DNA from: Rhizobiaceae bacterium
Lineage (GTDB): Bacteria > Pseudomonadota > Alphaproteobacteria > Rhizobiales > Rhizobiaceae
Assembly: GCA_017640615.1 (NCBI GenBank)
Contig: JAEPQK010000002.1
Location: 62,001 to 126,000 of the forward strand
Direction of reading: 5' to 3'
Length of the DNA: 64,000 nt
Shown here: piece after piece, positions 9,000 to 19,867 of the stretch
How the letters are laid out: every line of letters begins with the position of its first letter
Numbering within the stretch: position 1 is the stretch's first letter
Program-made: the position numbers and the translations under genes
The notes under the pieces: generated by a model
Database searches by the model: none
What the model was told of the DNA's origin: nothing
What the model saw: only the letters and a program-made list of their open reading frames with translations

Positions 9000-9761
9000 A
9001 TGCAATCGGCATCGGCTCAATCGGCGAAATTCAGGCTCGACGACCTATTGGTTCGGCGCGGCCTCTTCGAGAGCCGCTCGCGCGCTCGCGATGCGATATT
9101 GCGCGGTACCGTTTCGGTCGATGGCGCGGTAGCCGCCAAGCCGGGGAAGACTGTGTCCGACGACGCAGAGATTTCGGTCGACGATCCCGCCCGCCGCTAT
9201 GTTTCCCGGGCCGCGCTCAAACTTGTCAAAGGTCTCGACTTTTTTCGCTTCGACCCGGCGGGAAAGCTGGCTCTGGACGTCGGTGCCTCCACGGGCGGCT
9301 TCACGCAGGTGCTTCTGGAACGTGGCGCGTGCCACGTAATCGCGTTGGATGTGGGTCACGGACAGATGCGGTCCGAGCTCGCGGCCGATCCGCGCGTTAC
9401 CAATATTGAAGGCGTCAATGCCCGCGAACTGACTCTTGCTCACCTCGGCGGTCAGCTGCCTGAGATCATCGTCAGCGATGTGAGCTTCGTTTCGATCCGC
9501 CTGGCATTGCCGCCCGCACTTGCACTCGCCGCTGCGGGAGCATGCGGTGTCTTCCTCGTGAAGCCGCAATTCGAGGCAGGCCGCGACCAGATTGGAAAGG
9601 GCGGTATTGTCGATCCCGTGCTCGGCAAGCGCATTGCCGATGACATGTCAGAATGGCTCGATAAACAGCCCGGCTGGCGCACCTTGGGCGTAACGTCATC
9701 GCCGATCAAAGGCGGCGACGGCAACCGCGAATTCCTGCTGGGTGGCTTGCGGGACCGATGA
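9000..9761 (+). CDS. tlyA: TlyA family rRNA methyltransferase (S4 domain plus FtsJ-like domain)
   Basis: 253 residues. An S4 RNA-binding domain occupies roughly residues 10-70 (FRLDDLLVRRGLFESRSRA). It is followed by a Rossmann methyltransferase domain with the SAM loop DVGASTGGFTQVLLERGA near residue 85 and the LVKPQFEAGRDQIGKGG segment near residue 180. Characterised members 2'-O-methylate rRNA; the older hemolysin A name is misleading. The ATG at 9000 was preferred over an in-frame TTG at 8991. Its stop overlaps the next methyltransferase start by 4 bases (ATGA), giving a two-gene RNA modification unit. Confidence 0.92.
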   Translation: MQSASAQSAKFRLDDLLVRRGLFESRSRARDAILRGTVSVDGAVAAKPGKTVSDDAEISVDDPARRYVSRAALKLVKGLDFFRFDPAGKLALDVGASTGGFTQVLLERGACHVIALDVGHGQMRSELAADPRVTNIEGVNARELTLAHLGGQLPEIIVSDVSFVSIRLALPPALALAAAGACGVFLVKPQFEAGRDQIGKGGIVDPVLGKRIADDMSEWLDKQPGWRTLGVTSSPIKGGDGNREFLLGGLRDR

Positions 9762-11002
9762 GCACGCGATTCACGATCGATCATCTGGGCGCACAGGCCG
9801 ACGGTGTTGCAAAGACCGACAATGGGCCGGTTTTCATCCCGTTCACGCTGCCCGGCGAGGTTGTCACCGCTGCTCGACAGAAAAATAGAGCTGAGCTGAT
9901 CGCGGTCATTGAGCCGTCGCATGCACGCGCAGACCCTGCCTGTCGCCATTTCGGCACCTGTGGCGGCTGCGCGCTGCAGCACATGGAGGCCGAAGCCTAC
10001 AACAACTGGAAGCGCGAGCTAGTGGTGCACGCGCTGCGCAGCCGGGGGCTGGATGCGCCGGTTGCCGATATCGTGCGCTGCGAACCGCACACGCGCCGCC
10101 GCGCCGTCTTCTCCGCGCGCCTCACGCAGAGCGGCGTGCTGCTGGGCTACCGGCAGGCGGCCTCGCAAACCATTGTGCCGATCGAGGAATGCCCCATCCT
10201 GCTGCCGGCGATCTTCGAGCGCCTGAACGATCTTCGCAGGGTGGTCAGTCTCGCCGAACCCGGCAAGGATGTGTTGCGCCTTTCGGTGACAGCAACCGAA
10301 TCCGGCCTCGACATCGACATTGGCGGCCTGAAGAAACTCGGCGAAAAGCCGCGCATGGCGATCTCCCGCTTTGCCGGGGGCGCTGGTTTCGCGCGCGTTT
10401 CACTGGGCGGCGAAATCATCATTGAACCACGCAAGCCCATTGTGACTTTCGGTTCGGCCGCAGTGGAAGTGCCGCCCGGCGGCTTCCTGCAGGCAACGTC
10501 ACAGGCCGAGGCCGCAATGGCCGATCTTGTGACGACCCATCTGGCGAAGTGCAAACGCGTGGCCGATCTCTTCTCCGGCTCGGGCACCTTTGCTCTGCGT
10601 CTGGCCGCAGGTGCCGAAGTCCACGCGGCAGAAGCCCATGCCGGCGCGATTTCCGCGCTGGACCGCGCTTCGCGCCACACACCGGGGTTGAGGCCGGTAT
10701 CGACGGAGCGCCGCGACCTCGACCGCCGCCCGGTGACGGCAAAGGAGCTTTCGCGCTTCGACGGCATAGTCTTCGACCCGCCGCGCGTGGGCGCGGAATC
10801 GCAGGTAAAACAGATCGCCAAATCCGGTGTGAAGCGCGTCGCAGCGGTTTCTTGCAATCCAGTCACACTGGCCCGCGATCTCTCAATCCTGACGGAGGCC
10901 GGGTACAAGCTGCTTTCGGTTACGCCGATCGACCAGTTTCTGTGGTCGGCGCATGTCGAGGCAGTGGCGCTGCTGGAGTTGCCGGGCAGGCCGAGACGTT
11001 AG
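9758..11002 (+). CDS. TRAM-domain class I RNA (uracil-5-) methyltransferase, RumA/RlmD-like
   Basis: 414 residues with an N-terminal TRAM-like domain (residues 1-55). An iron-sulfur motif follows, CRHFGTCGGCALQHM near residue 62. The SAM domain has LFSGSGTFALRLA near residue 270, FDPPRVGAESQ near 340 and the catalytic cysteine in VSCNPVTLARDL near 367. The family methylates C5 of uridine in 23S rRNA or tRNA; which position cannot be decided by eye. It overlaps the TlyA gene by 4 bases. The following gene is convergent after about 30 bases. Confidence 0.93.
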   Translation: MSTRFTIDHLGAQADGVAKTDNGPVFIPFTLPGEVVTAARQKNRAELIAVIEPSHARADPACRHFGTCGGCALQHMEAEAYNNWKRELVVHALRSRGLDAPVADIVRCEPHTRRRAVFSARLTQSGVLLGYRQAASQTIVPIEECPILLPAIFERLNDLRRVVSLAEPGKDVLRLSVTATESGLDIDIGGLKKLGEKPRMAISRFAGGAGFARVSLGGEIIIEPRKPIVTFGSAAVEVPPGGFLQATSQAEAAMADLVTTHLAKCKRVADLFSGSGTFALRLAAGAEVHAAEAHAGAISALDRASRHTPGLRPVSTERRDLDRRPVTAKELSRFDGIVFDPPRVGAESQVKQIAKSGVKRVAAVSCNPVTLARDLSILTEAGYKLLSVTPIDQFLWSAHVEAVALLELPGRPRR

Positions 11003-11031
11003 GCGGAGCGAACCTCGAAGGACGCACCCGT

Positions 11032-11751
11032 CTAGCCGGACGCTGCCAACACTCGGTCGACCCAGGCCGGCACGATCTCCGTCGCCTTGCCGTGCATGGC
11101 GTCTGAGAAGCGGGACGTTCCTTCGGTCGGTTCCAGATTGAGTTCGAGCGTTTCAGCGCCGGCAGCACGGGCCTCCTCGATGAAACCGGCGGCGGGATAA
11201 ACGGTGCCGCTCGTCCCGATCGCAACGAAGAGATCGCATTCGGCGAGTGCGGTGTAGATGCGTTCCATCTGGTAGGGCATCTCGCCGAACCAGACTACGT
11301 CCGGCCGCATGTAGCCTTTCGAGCGGCACGCCGGGCAGGTGGTTTCGGTGGACAGATCGCCCTCGCACAGCCGCCGGTCACCGCAATTGCCGCAAAGCGC
11401 ATTGGCGAGTTCGCCATGCATGTGAATCACTCGTTCTGAGCCGGCCCGCTCATGCAGGTGATCGATATTCTGTGTAACGAGCAGAAACGCGCCGCCGAAT
11501 TTGCGCTCGAGCCGCGCCAGAGCAAAGTGTGCCGCGTTCGGCTCGATACCTGTCAGCCCCGCGCGCCGCTGATTGTAGAACGCGTGGACCTTGTGCGGAT
11601 CGGCGGCAAAGCCTTCCGGCGTCGCAACTTCGCGGAAATCGACTTTCGACCAGATGCCGTCCTTGTCCCGAAAGGTATCGACGCCGGACTCGGCAGAAAT
11701 GCCGGCGCCAGTGAGTACGACGATCGAGGAGGGCGATCCTACAAGGCTCAT
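11032..11751 (-). CDS. cobB: NAD-dependent protein deacylase, Sir2 family class III
   Basis: 239 residues of the sirtuin fold, which removes lysine acyl groups using NAD. NAD-binding motifs are LTGAGISAESGV and DTFRDKDGIW near the N-terminus, then TQNIDHLHERAG with the catalytic His (MHGEL) near residue 108. A four-cysteine zinc site follows, CGNC and CPAC near residues 117-138. The HAFYNQRR segment keeps the Tyr-x-x-Arg pair that in SIRT5-type enzymes selects succinyl and malonyl lysines, so desuccinylase activity is likely. Its start overlaps the Fic gene stop by 4 bases, implying coupled expression with an AMP-transferase. Confidence 0.95.
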   Translation of the reverse strand: MSLVGSPSSIVVLTGAGISAESGVDTFRDKDGIWSKVDFREVATPEGFAADPHKVHAFYNQRRAGLTGIEPNAAHFALARLERKFGGAFLLVTQNIDHLHERAGSERVIHMHGELANALCGNCGDRRLCEGDLSTETTCPACRSKGYMRPDVVWFGEMPYQMERIYTALAECDLFVAIGTSGTVYPAAGFIEEARAAGAETLELNLEPTEGTSRFSDAMHGKATEIVPAWVDRVLAASG

Positions 11752-12848
11752 GATTGTGGTTGCGCAGGGCGTTCAGTCAGGAGGCTCAAGAGGGACGGGT
11801 TGATGTACAGTTTTTCCCGGCCGGCCTTCATTTCAGTCAAAACTCCTGAGTCGACGAGCGACTTCAGGTAAACGGAAGCGGACTGTCGCTTAGCAATCCC
11901 GGCATCAACCACATCGCTTATTCGGCAATACGGATTCGAGAAGATAGTCTCCACGAGTTCGCGTGAGTAGATCTTGGGGAGCTGCTTTCGAATGTGTGAA
12001 GTTGTCTCGTCGAGTAGGTTGCGGATGGAGCGGATTTTTAAGGTCGTCCAGACCGCTGTTTCGGCTATTGCATTTAGCATGTAGAGGATCCACGGCTCCC
12101 ATTCGTTCGAGGTCGTGACCCGCAAAAGCCCTTCGTAATAGAGCTGTTTGTCCCGAATGATAGAGCGGCTGAGATAGAGCACCGGCGTGTCTAGAAGTCC
12201 CTTGTCCACCAGATAGAGCAGGTTGAGAACGCGACCCGTTCGGCCATTGCCGTCAGTGAAGGGATGGATCGCCTCAAATTGATAGTGCATCACGGCCAGT
12301 CGTATCAGCGGATCGATGTTTTCGGCCTCGTGAATGTAATGCTCCCAGTTCGACAACTTGTTCAGCAGCAATGGCTGACCTGCGGGTGGCGTATAGACGA
12401 CGCGGCCGGTGGCATCGTTCACGAGTGCCGTCCCGGGAGTTGAACGTACGTCGAGTTCGATGCCCTTTATCGTGCGGCAAATTTCGACTGCTATCAGTGT
12501 AGAAACGGGGCGTTCTTTCAGCATCTGAAAGCCGCGGTATAGCGCCGTTCGATAGCGAAGTGCTTCCTTGGTAGCTGCATCGGGTGCGGAGGCCGCATCG
12601 GAGGCGAAACGAAACAATCGGTCGGTTGTGGTCACAATGTTTTCGATTTCGGAACTGGCTTGCGCCTCCAGCAGTGGGATTGAGTTGATCAGCACTGACT
12701 GGTTAGGAATTAGCTCGCCGGAAATCTTCAACTCGGCCAAAGCTGTCCGTGCTTCGATGCACGCTTTGAGAACTGCCTTGGTCTCCAGCTCTTTGGGCGG
12801 TGGTAAGTCAGGTAGATCGTTGTAGGGACGGTCAGGCTGGAACGGCAC
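11748..12848 (-). CDS. Fic family protein (protein adenylyltransferase) with C-terminal winged helix
   Basis: 366 residues. The central Fic domain has the full active motif HPFTDGNGRTGR near residue 212. The N-terminal part carries SSEIEN near residue 65, which fits the [S/T]xxxE[G/N] inhibitory helix of class II Fic proteins. That glutamate would keep the enzyme autoinhibited. The last 70 residues (ISDVVDAGIAKRQSASVYLKSL) look like a winged helix, so DNA binding is possible. GC of two sampled lines is near 54%, below the neighbours. It is first in a two-gene unit with the sirtuin gene. An array of inverted repeats lies just upstream (12870-12934), consistent with autoregulation. Confidence 0.93.
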   Translation of the reverse strand: MPFQPDRPYNDLPDLPPPKELETKAVLKACIEARTALAELKISGELIPNQSVLINSIPLLEAQASSEIENIVTTTDRLFRFASDAASAPDAATKEALRYRTALYRGFQMLKERPVSTLIAVEICRTIKGIELDVRSTPGTALVNDATGRVVYTPPAGQPLLLNKLSNWEHYIHEAENIDPLIRLAVMHYQFEAIHPFTDGNGRTGRVLNLLYLVDKGLLDTPVLYLSRSIIRDKQLYYEGLLRVTTSNEWEPWILYMLNAIAETAVWTTLKIRSIRNLLDETTSHIRKQLPKIYSRELVETIFSNPYCRISDVVDAGIAKRQSASVYLKSLVDSGVLTEMKAGREKLYINPSLLSLLTERPAQPQS

Positions 12849-12869
12849 GGAAGATTGACCTCGCTACCG

Positions 12870-12934
12870 AATATGTCGATGACGTCGACACGTCCTTGAA
12901 ACGTGTCGACAAAAATCATTTATATCGACATATT
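12870..12934. promoter_or_regulatory. Nested inverted repeats upstream of the fic gene (candidate operator)
   Basis: Two perfect inverted repeats are interleaved here. The inner one is GTCGACACGT (12884-12893) and ACGTGTCGAC (12901-12910) with a 7-base spacer. The outer one is AATATGTCGAT (12870-12880) and ATCGACATATT (12924-12934). All share the core TGTCGA or its complement, giving four half-sites at 12874, 12885, 12904 and 12925. The spacings within the two outer pairs are 11 and 21 bases, close to one and two helical turns. The array lies 22-86 bases before the fic start, where its promoter should be. Confidence 0.7.
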
Positions 12935-12956
12935 ATGGCGGCAGCAATCGTTGAAA

Positions 12957-14372
12957 CTAGGCCTGCGTTCCGCCCACTGTCATGGCGTCCATTCTCAGAT
13001 GCGGTTGGCCAACGCCGACGGGCACACCCTGGCCGGCCTTGCCGCACATGCCGATGCCCGTGTCGAGCTTCATGTCGTTGCCGATCATGGAAACGCGGTG
13101 CATGGCATCAGGGCCGTTGCCGATTAGCATTGCGCCCTTGATCGGACGGGTCACCTTGCCATTCTCGATCATGTAGGCCTCGGTGCAGCCGAACACGAAC
13201 TTGCCTGACGTGATGTCAACCTGCCCCCCGCCGAATGAGACAGCGTAGATGCCCTTGTCGACCGAGGCGATGATTTCCTCAGGCGTCTTGTCGCCGCCGG
13301 TCATGAAGGTGTTGGTCATGCGCGGCATGGGCTGGTGGGCGTAGCTTTCGCGGCGTCCGTTGCCGGTTGCCTTCATGCCCATCAGGCGGGCGTTCTGCCG
13401 GTCCTGCATGTAACCGACCAGCTTGCCGTCCTCGATCAGCACATTGCGGTTGGTCGGCGTGCCTTCATCGTCGATCGTAAGCGAGCCGCGGCGTTCCGCG
13501 ATCGTACCGTCGTCAACGACAGTCACGCCCTTGGCCGCGACCTGCTGGCCAAGAAGCCCGGCGAATGCGGAGGTTTTCTTTCGATTGAAGTCGCCTTCCA
13601 GCCCGTGACCCACTGCCTCATGCAGCATCACGCCCGGCCAACCAGAGGCTAGCACGATGTCGAATGTGCCGGCGGGTGCCGGGTCCGCCTCGAGATTGAC
13701 CAGCGCCTGCCGCAAAGCCTCATCGGCTGCAAATTTCCAGCTGTCCTGCGCAACAAACTCGCCAAAGCTCTTGCGGCCTCCCATGCCGTAGGAGCCGCTT
13801 TCCTGACGGTCGCCATCGCCGACCACAACCGCAACGTTCACCCGCACCAGCGGACGAATATCCTGCAAGGTCATGCCCTCGGCGCGCATGATCTCGACAT
13901 GCTGCCAGGAGGCAGCGAGCGAGGCCGTCACTTGCCGCACGCGCGGGTCGGCACTGCGCAGATAGGCGTCAATCTCGGTCAGCAGCTTCACCTTTTCTTC
14001 AAAGCCGGGTGCCGCGATCGGGTTGTCCTCGCCATAGAGATGCCGGTTGGTGCCGGCCGGCCGTTCTGCGAGTGTACCTGTATGGCCGGTCTTCACCGCC
14101 GACACTGCGTCGGCAGCACGTTTCAACGCCGCTTCAGAAAGCTCCGATGCATGCGCATAGCCGACGGCTTCGCCGGCAACCGCGCGCAGGCCAAATCCCT
14201 TCTCGGTGTTGAAGCTGCCGGTTTTCAGCCGGCCATTGTCGAACACCAAAGATTCGCCCTCGCGATATTCGACGAAGAGCTCGCCGTCATCCGCGCCGTG
14301 GATCGTGTCGTCCACAATCGCGCGAACCGCGTCTTCGGAAATGTCGAACTGGTCGAGAAGCCGGTCGGCCAT
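12957..14372 (-). CDS. tldD: Metalloprotease TldD
   Basis: 471 residues of the TldD/PmbA family. The zinc motif is HEAVGHGLEGD near residue 265 (HExxxH), and the family strings DDGTIAERRGS and MGMKATGNGRRESYAHQPMPRM follow. With TldE it forms a heterodimeric peptidase that cleaves unfolded peptides and matures some RiPPs; no TldE or RiPP precursor was seen in this window. The start at 14372 gives the standard MADRLLDQFD; the frame is open further upstream but that part looks non-coding. The gene is followed on the same strand by the fic gene but separated by the operator-like region. Confidence 0.96.
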   Translation of the reverse strand: MADRLLDQFDISEDAVRAIVDDTIHGADDGELFVEYREGESLVFDNGRLKTGSFNTEKGFGLRAVAGEAVGYAHASELSEAALKRAADAVSAVKTGHTGTLAERPAGTNRHLYGEDNPIAAPGFEEKVKLLTEIDAYLRSADPRVRQVTASLAASWQHVEIMRAEGMTLQDIRPLVRVNVAVVVGDGDRQESGSYGMGGRKSFGEFVAQDSWKFAADEALRQALVNLEADPAPAGTFDIVLASGWPGVMLHEAVGHGLEGDFNRKKTSAFAGLLGQQVAAKGVTVVDDGTIAERRGSLTIDDEGTPTNRNVLIEDGKLVGYMQDRQNARLMGMKATGNGRRESYAHQPMPRMTNTFMTGGDKTPEEIIASVDKGIYAVSFGGGQVDITSGKFVFGCTEAYMIENGKVTRPIKGAMLIGNGPDAMHRVSMIGNDMKLDTGIGMCGKAGQGVPVGVGQPHLRMDAMTVGGTQA

Positions 14373-14473
14373 GCTGCGCTCCGCGTGTGAATTGGTGCCG
14401 TCTCGGCTATATAGGCGATTGTTCGGGATTTGCACCCGCGTTAACGGCGGACCTTGGATCGGGGGAGAGCAAT

Positions 14474-14656
14474 TTGGGCGTATATGGTCGCTGGATCGCA
14501 GCCGGAATTGCAACAGGCGCGCTCGCCGGCGCACTGTTTGGAATGCCTTATGTTATCGCCGGCGCGGGCATGGGCGCGGCAGGCGGCCTGGGTATCGCGA
14601 CTGTGCTGCGCCAGCGCGTCAGGGCAGGGCGGCGAAGCCTTCCCCGAAACCAGTGA
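14474..14656 (+). CDS. Putative small glycine-rich membrane protein
   Basis: A possible 60-residue protein from a TTG at 14474, preceded by a very strong GGGGGAGAG site about 4-8 bases upstream. It has one long hydrophobic segment full of small residues (GIATGALAGALFGMPYVIAG and GAGMGAAGGLGIA) and a basic tail (RQRVRAGRRS), the make-up of a glycine-zipper single or hairpin membrane helix. No family was recognised. The last 38 bases overlap the convergent ialB gene. Against it: short length and a non-ATG start. In favour: the ribosome site and the otherwise empty space after the tldD start. Confidence 0.45.
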   Translation: MGVYGRWIAAGIATGALAGALFGMPYVIAGAGMGAAGGLGIATVLRQRVRAGRRSLPRNQ

Positions 14657-15134
14657 GATCGACCGGGATGCCGATGCCTTCTTCCGGTGTCTGGAAAACA
14701 ATGAAAGTGGCCGCCGCGCCAGCTTTCAGCGTGTCGAGAAGCTGCGGTTCCAGGATTACCTCGGCGTAGCAGCCGTCCTGGAAGCAGCGCACGAAATAGG
14801 CGCGGCCGATATCCTGACCGTCAACATTGAGCCCAAGCCCGTTGGGCAAAAGCACGCCGAGCGGCGCCAGCACGCGCAATATCTCGGCCTTGTTGTCCGC
14901 CGTGCGCAGCACCACAACGGAAAGCCCGACCTCCGGCCGGTCTTCCGCGATTACGTTCTGCATCATCGCACATTGTTCGGAGCTGCTTCCGGGCGGCGTG
15001 TCGCAAATGATCGACCATGCGCCATGCGTGGAGCGAACGGTGCCGTTCTGCTGCGCGGAAGAAGGCAGAGGCGCACAGACGAGCAGCGCCGCTGTTAGCG
15101 CTGCAGATATGGCCCGGAACGGGTGGTGTTTCAT
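14619..15134 (-). CDS. Invasion-associated locus B (IalB) family protein
   Basis: 171 residues with a signal peptide (MKHHPFRAISAALTAALLVCA, cleavage at SSAQQ). The IalB-like periplasmic domain has the family opening HGAWSIICDTP, paired cysteines (IICDT, EQCAMM, VRCFQDGCYAE) probably forming disulfides, and LAPLGVLLPNGLGLNVDG. Named from Bartonella, where a relative is linked to red-cell invasion; in free-living Rhizobiales the role is unknown. The start was set at 15134 by the signal peptide. It is divergent from the oxidase operon, an arrangement common in the order. Confidence 0.92.
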   Translation of the reverse strand: MKHHPFRAISAALTAALLVCAPLPSSAQQNGTVRSTHGAWSIICDTPPGSSSEQCAMMQNVIAEDRPEVGLSVVVLRTADNKAEILRVLAPLGVLLPNGLGLNVDGQDIGRAYFVRCFQDGCYAEVILEPQLLDTLKAGAAATFIVFQTPEEGIGIPVDLTGFGEGFAALP

Positions 15135-15526
15135 TTCAGCTCCCAAGCGAATCACGGCAATGTAACGTGGCGCAGATACAAGCGGAAGAATGCGCGGGGC
15201 TGACCGGCGCACGCCTATCCTGCGCTCTTGCTGTGCAAATCCGACCGAAATGCGACACCGCTTGCTTCGGAACAGGCAAGCGCAAGCCGTTGAAGCGCGG
15301 GCTGCGGTGCCTTCTGCGGGCACGAGGCTCTTGAAAGCGCGCGCAAAAATGCCGCATCCAGGCATGGACGGGTTCCTTGCGGTCGTAATGAGAGTATGGT
15401 TTGAACGTCGCCGGAAAAGGCCGGGATTCCGCGCCCGTTTCTGTTTGCGTTCCGAACCCGGTTCCGGCCGTAACAGTACGTTGGCGCCATCGCTCCGGCG
15501 AGGTCGATCCGAAGAGACTGAGGATA
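15135..15526. other. Intergenic region between ialB and coxB
   Basis: 392 bases without a convincing gene. It must contain the divergent promoters of ialB and the cytochrome oxidase operon. The only structure I see is a modest 7-bp inverted repeat, CGCTTGC/GCAAGCG (15259-15265 and 15276-15282), and a GC-rich leader before coxB. Open frames crossing it lack ribosome sites and recognisable products. No clear sigma-70 type boxes could be called by eye. Confidence 0.5.
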
Positions 15527-18087
<2,561 letters not shown>

Positions 18088-18098
18088 GAAAGCGAATT

Positions 18099-18129
18099 GG
18101 CGGCCGCCGGAACCACCGGCGGCCTCGCC
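18099..18129. other. Stable stem-loop between ctaD and ctaB
   Basis: A perfect 9-bp stem, GGCCGCCGG (18102-18110) and CCGGCGGCC (18116-18124), with the 5-base loop AACCA. Three more pairs outside (18099-18101 with 18127-18129) follow a 2-base bulge. No T-run follows, so a simple intrinsic terminator is unlikely. A partial terminator or a 3'-end stabiliser that lets the structural subunit mRNA outlast the assembly-factor mRNA fits better. Confidence 0.6.
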
Positions 18130-18153
18130 AGTCCAACGTACCGGTAATTGTTC

Positions 18154-19074
18154 ATGGCTCTGGTCGACACACGGCATATCGACGCTTCGGACGTCTCGGT
18201 GATCGAGGCGACCGCCGGCGATTTCGTCGCGCTCTTGAAGCCGCGCGTCATGTCACTCGTCGTGTTCACGGCCTTTGTCGGCCTCGCCATCGCACCGGTA
18301 TGGCCGAACCCTTTTATCGCGGTGATCTCTATTCTGGCGATCGCGGTTGGCGCCGGTGCCTCAGGCGCACTCAATATGTGGTACGACGCCGACATCGATC
18401 GGGTGATGGCGCGTACGGCCGGCCGGCCAATTCCGGCGGGGCGCGTTCGCGCCGCCGACGCGCTGACCTTCGGCATGGTGCTGTCCGTATTTTCCGTGAT
18501 CACGCTGGGCCTGGTGGCAAACTGGCTTGCCGCGGCGATGCTGGCTTTCACGATCTTCTTCTACGTAGTCGTCTATACGATGTGGCTGAAGCGCTCGACG
18601 CCGCAGAACATCGTGATCGGCGGCGCAGCCGGCGCCTTCCCGCCCATGATCGGCTGGACCGCGGCGACAGGCACGATCGGTCTGGAAAGCGTGATCCTCT
18701 TCCTGATCATTTTCCTCTGGACGCCGCCTCATTTCTGGGCGCTCGCCCTGTTCTCGCAGACCGACTACGGCAAGGCCGGCATTCCGATGCTGCCCAATGT
18801 GGCAGGTGAAGCGACAACGCGCCGCCAGATTTTTGGCTATGCGCTGCTGGTAGCTATTGCGGGCGTCTTGCCATGGGCATTCGGCTTTGCATCGATCGTT
18901 TACGGCGCAGCCGCGCTGGCGCTCGGCCTCGGTTTCGTCTGGTATGCCTATGGTGTGCTGGCCTCAACCGACTCCCGGCCCGCCAAGGCGCTGTTCGGCT
19001 ATTCGCTGCTTTATCTCTTCGCGATTTTCGCGCTGGTTCTGGCCGACAGCATCGTGTTGCGGAGCTTTGCCTGA
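18154..19074 (+). CDS. ctaB: Protohaem IX farnesyltransferase (haem O synthase)
   Basis: 306 residues of the UbiA prenyltransferase superfamily, adding the farnesyl chain to haem B to give haem O for the oxidase. Nine membrane segments are expected. The first aspartate-rich motif is [18 protein letters not shown] near residue 75. The second conserved region, [14 protein letters not shown], lies near residue 203. Start ATG at 18154; an in-frame TTG six bases earlier is less likely. Its stop shares one base with the next start. Confidence 0.96.
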   Translation: MALVDTRHIDASDVSVIEATAGDFVALLKPRVMSLVVFTAFVGLAIAPVWPNPFIAVISILAIAVGAGASGALNMWYDADIDRVMARTAGRPIPAGRVRAADALTFGMVLSVFSVITLGLVANWLAAAMLAFTIFFYVVVYTMWLKRSTPQNIVIGGAAGAFPPMIGWTAATGTIGLESVILFLIIFLWTPPHFWALALFSQTDYGKAGIPMLPNVAGEATTRRQIFGYALLVAIAGVLPWAFGFASIVYGAAALALGLGFVWYAYGVLASTDSRPAKALFGYSLLYLFAIFALVLADSIVLRSFA

Positions 19075-19238
19075 TGAAGCCGGCCGAGCAGGATTATGTC
19101 GACCTCACCGATGCGCAGAAGAAGGCGCGCCGCAGCCGCTCGGTTGCACTCGGTCTGGCACTGGCAGCGTTGGTGGTGATTTTCTACGTCACCACGCTGG
19201 TCAAATTCGGACCCGCAATTCTCGACCGGTCGTTCTGA
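19074..19238 (+). CDS. Small membrane protein, CoxF-like
   Basis: 54 residues in the place held by CoxF in alphaproteobacterial oxidase operons, between ctaB and ctaG. The N-terminal half is charged ([22 protein letters not shown]). A single transmembrane helix follows ([19 protein letters not shown]), then a short [11 protein letters not shown] end. It overlaps the ctaB stop by one base (TGATG). The role is presumed accessory to oxidase assembly; direct evidence for the family is thin. Confidence 0.85.
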   Translation: MKPAEQDYVDLTDAQKKARRSRSVALGLALAALVVIFYVTTLVKFGPAILDRSF

Positions 19239-19245
19239 GGCAGTC

Positions 19246-19866
19246 ATGAGCGAACGGATCAACGAGACAGGCAAGCAGAACGGCTTCAGCAACGGTACTA
19301 TCGCCATGCTGTGCGCCGTCTTCTTTGCCGGCATGATTGGCATGGCCTATGCCGCGGTTCCGCTCTACCAGCTGTTCTGCCAGGTCACCGGCTACGGCGG
19401 CACCACACAGCGTGCGGAAACACAATATTCCGATCGTGTACTGGACGAGAAGATCACCGTCCGTTTCGACGCAAATACAGCATCTGGCCTGCCTTGGGAT
19501 TTCCAGCCGGTCGAACGCGAAGTGACGATGAAGATCGGCGAAACGGTTCAGGTCGCTTACCGCGCAAAGAACTTGGCCGCGGGACCCAGCTGGGGGCGCT
19601 CGTCGTTCAACGTGACGCCGCAGATCGCTGGCGGCTACTTCATGAAAGTCGAATGTTTCTGCTTCACCGACACTGAGTTGGCGCCGGGTGAAGAGATCGA
19701 AATGCCGGTGATGTTCTACATCGACCCGGACATCGTCGATCTTCCCGAGATGAAGAACATTCGCACCATCACGCTTTCCTACACCTTCTATCCGGTCGAC
19801 GCGCCGTCGCCGGATGAAAACCAATCCGTCTCCTTGCCCAAGACCGGCAACAATCTCGGGGGTTGA
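19246..19866 (+). CDS. ctaG: Cytochrome c oxidase copper-assembly protein CtaG (Cox11)
   Basis: 206 residues. An N-terminal membrane anchor (residues 16-38) is followed by a periplasmic immunoglobulin-like domain. The copper-binding CFCF motif sits in [11 protein letters not shown] near residue 142, and the conserved [16 protein letters not shown] lies near residue 44. Cox11/CtaG delivers copper to the CuB site of subunit I. It lies between the CoxF-like gene and ctaE, with 7 and 1 base spacings, as in the standard operon. Confidence 0.97.
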   Translation: MSERINETGKQNGFSNGTIAMLCAVFFAGMIGMAYAAVPLYQLFCQVTGYGGTTQRAETQYSDRVLDEKITVRFDANTASGLPWDFQPVEREVTMKIGETVQVAYRAKNLAAGPSWGRSSFNVTPQIAGGYFMKVECFCFTDTELAPGEEIEMPVMFYIDPDIVDLPEMKNIRTITLSYTFYPVDAPSPDENQSVSLPKTGNNLGG

Positions 19867-19867
19867 A

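Noticed and set aside
15259..15282. Inverted repeat CGCTTGC/GCAAGCG upstream of coxB
   Set aside because: Seven pairs with a 10-base loop in GC-rich DNA are expected by chance; distance to coxB (245 bases) argues against a direct role.
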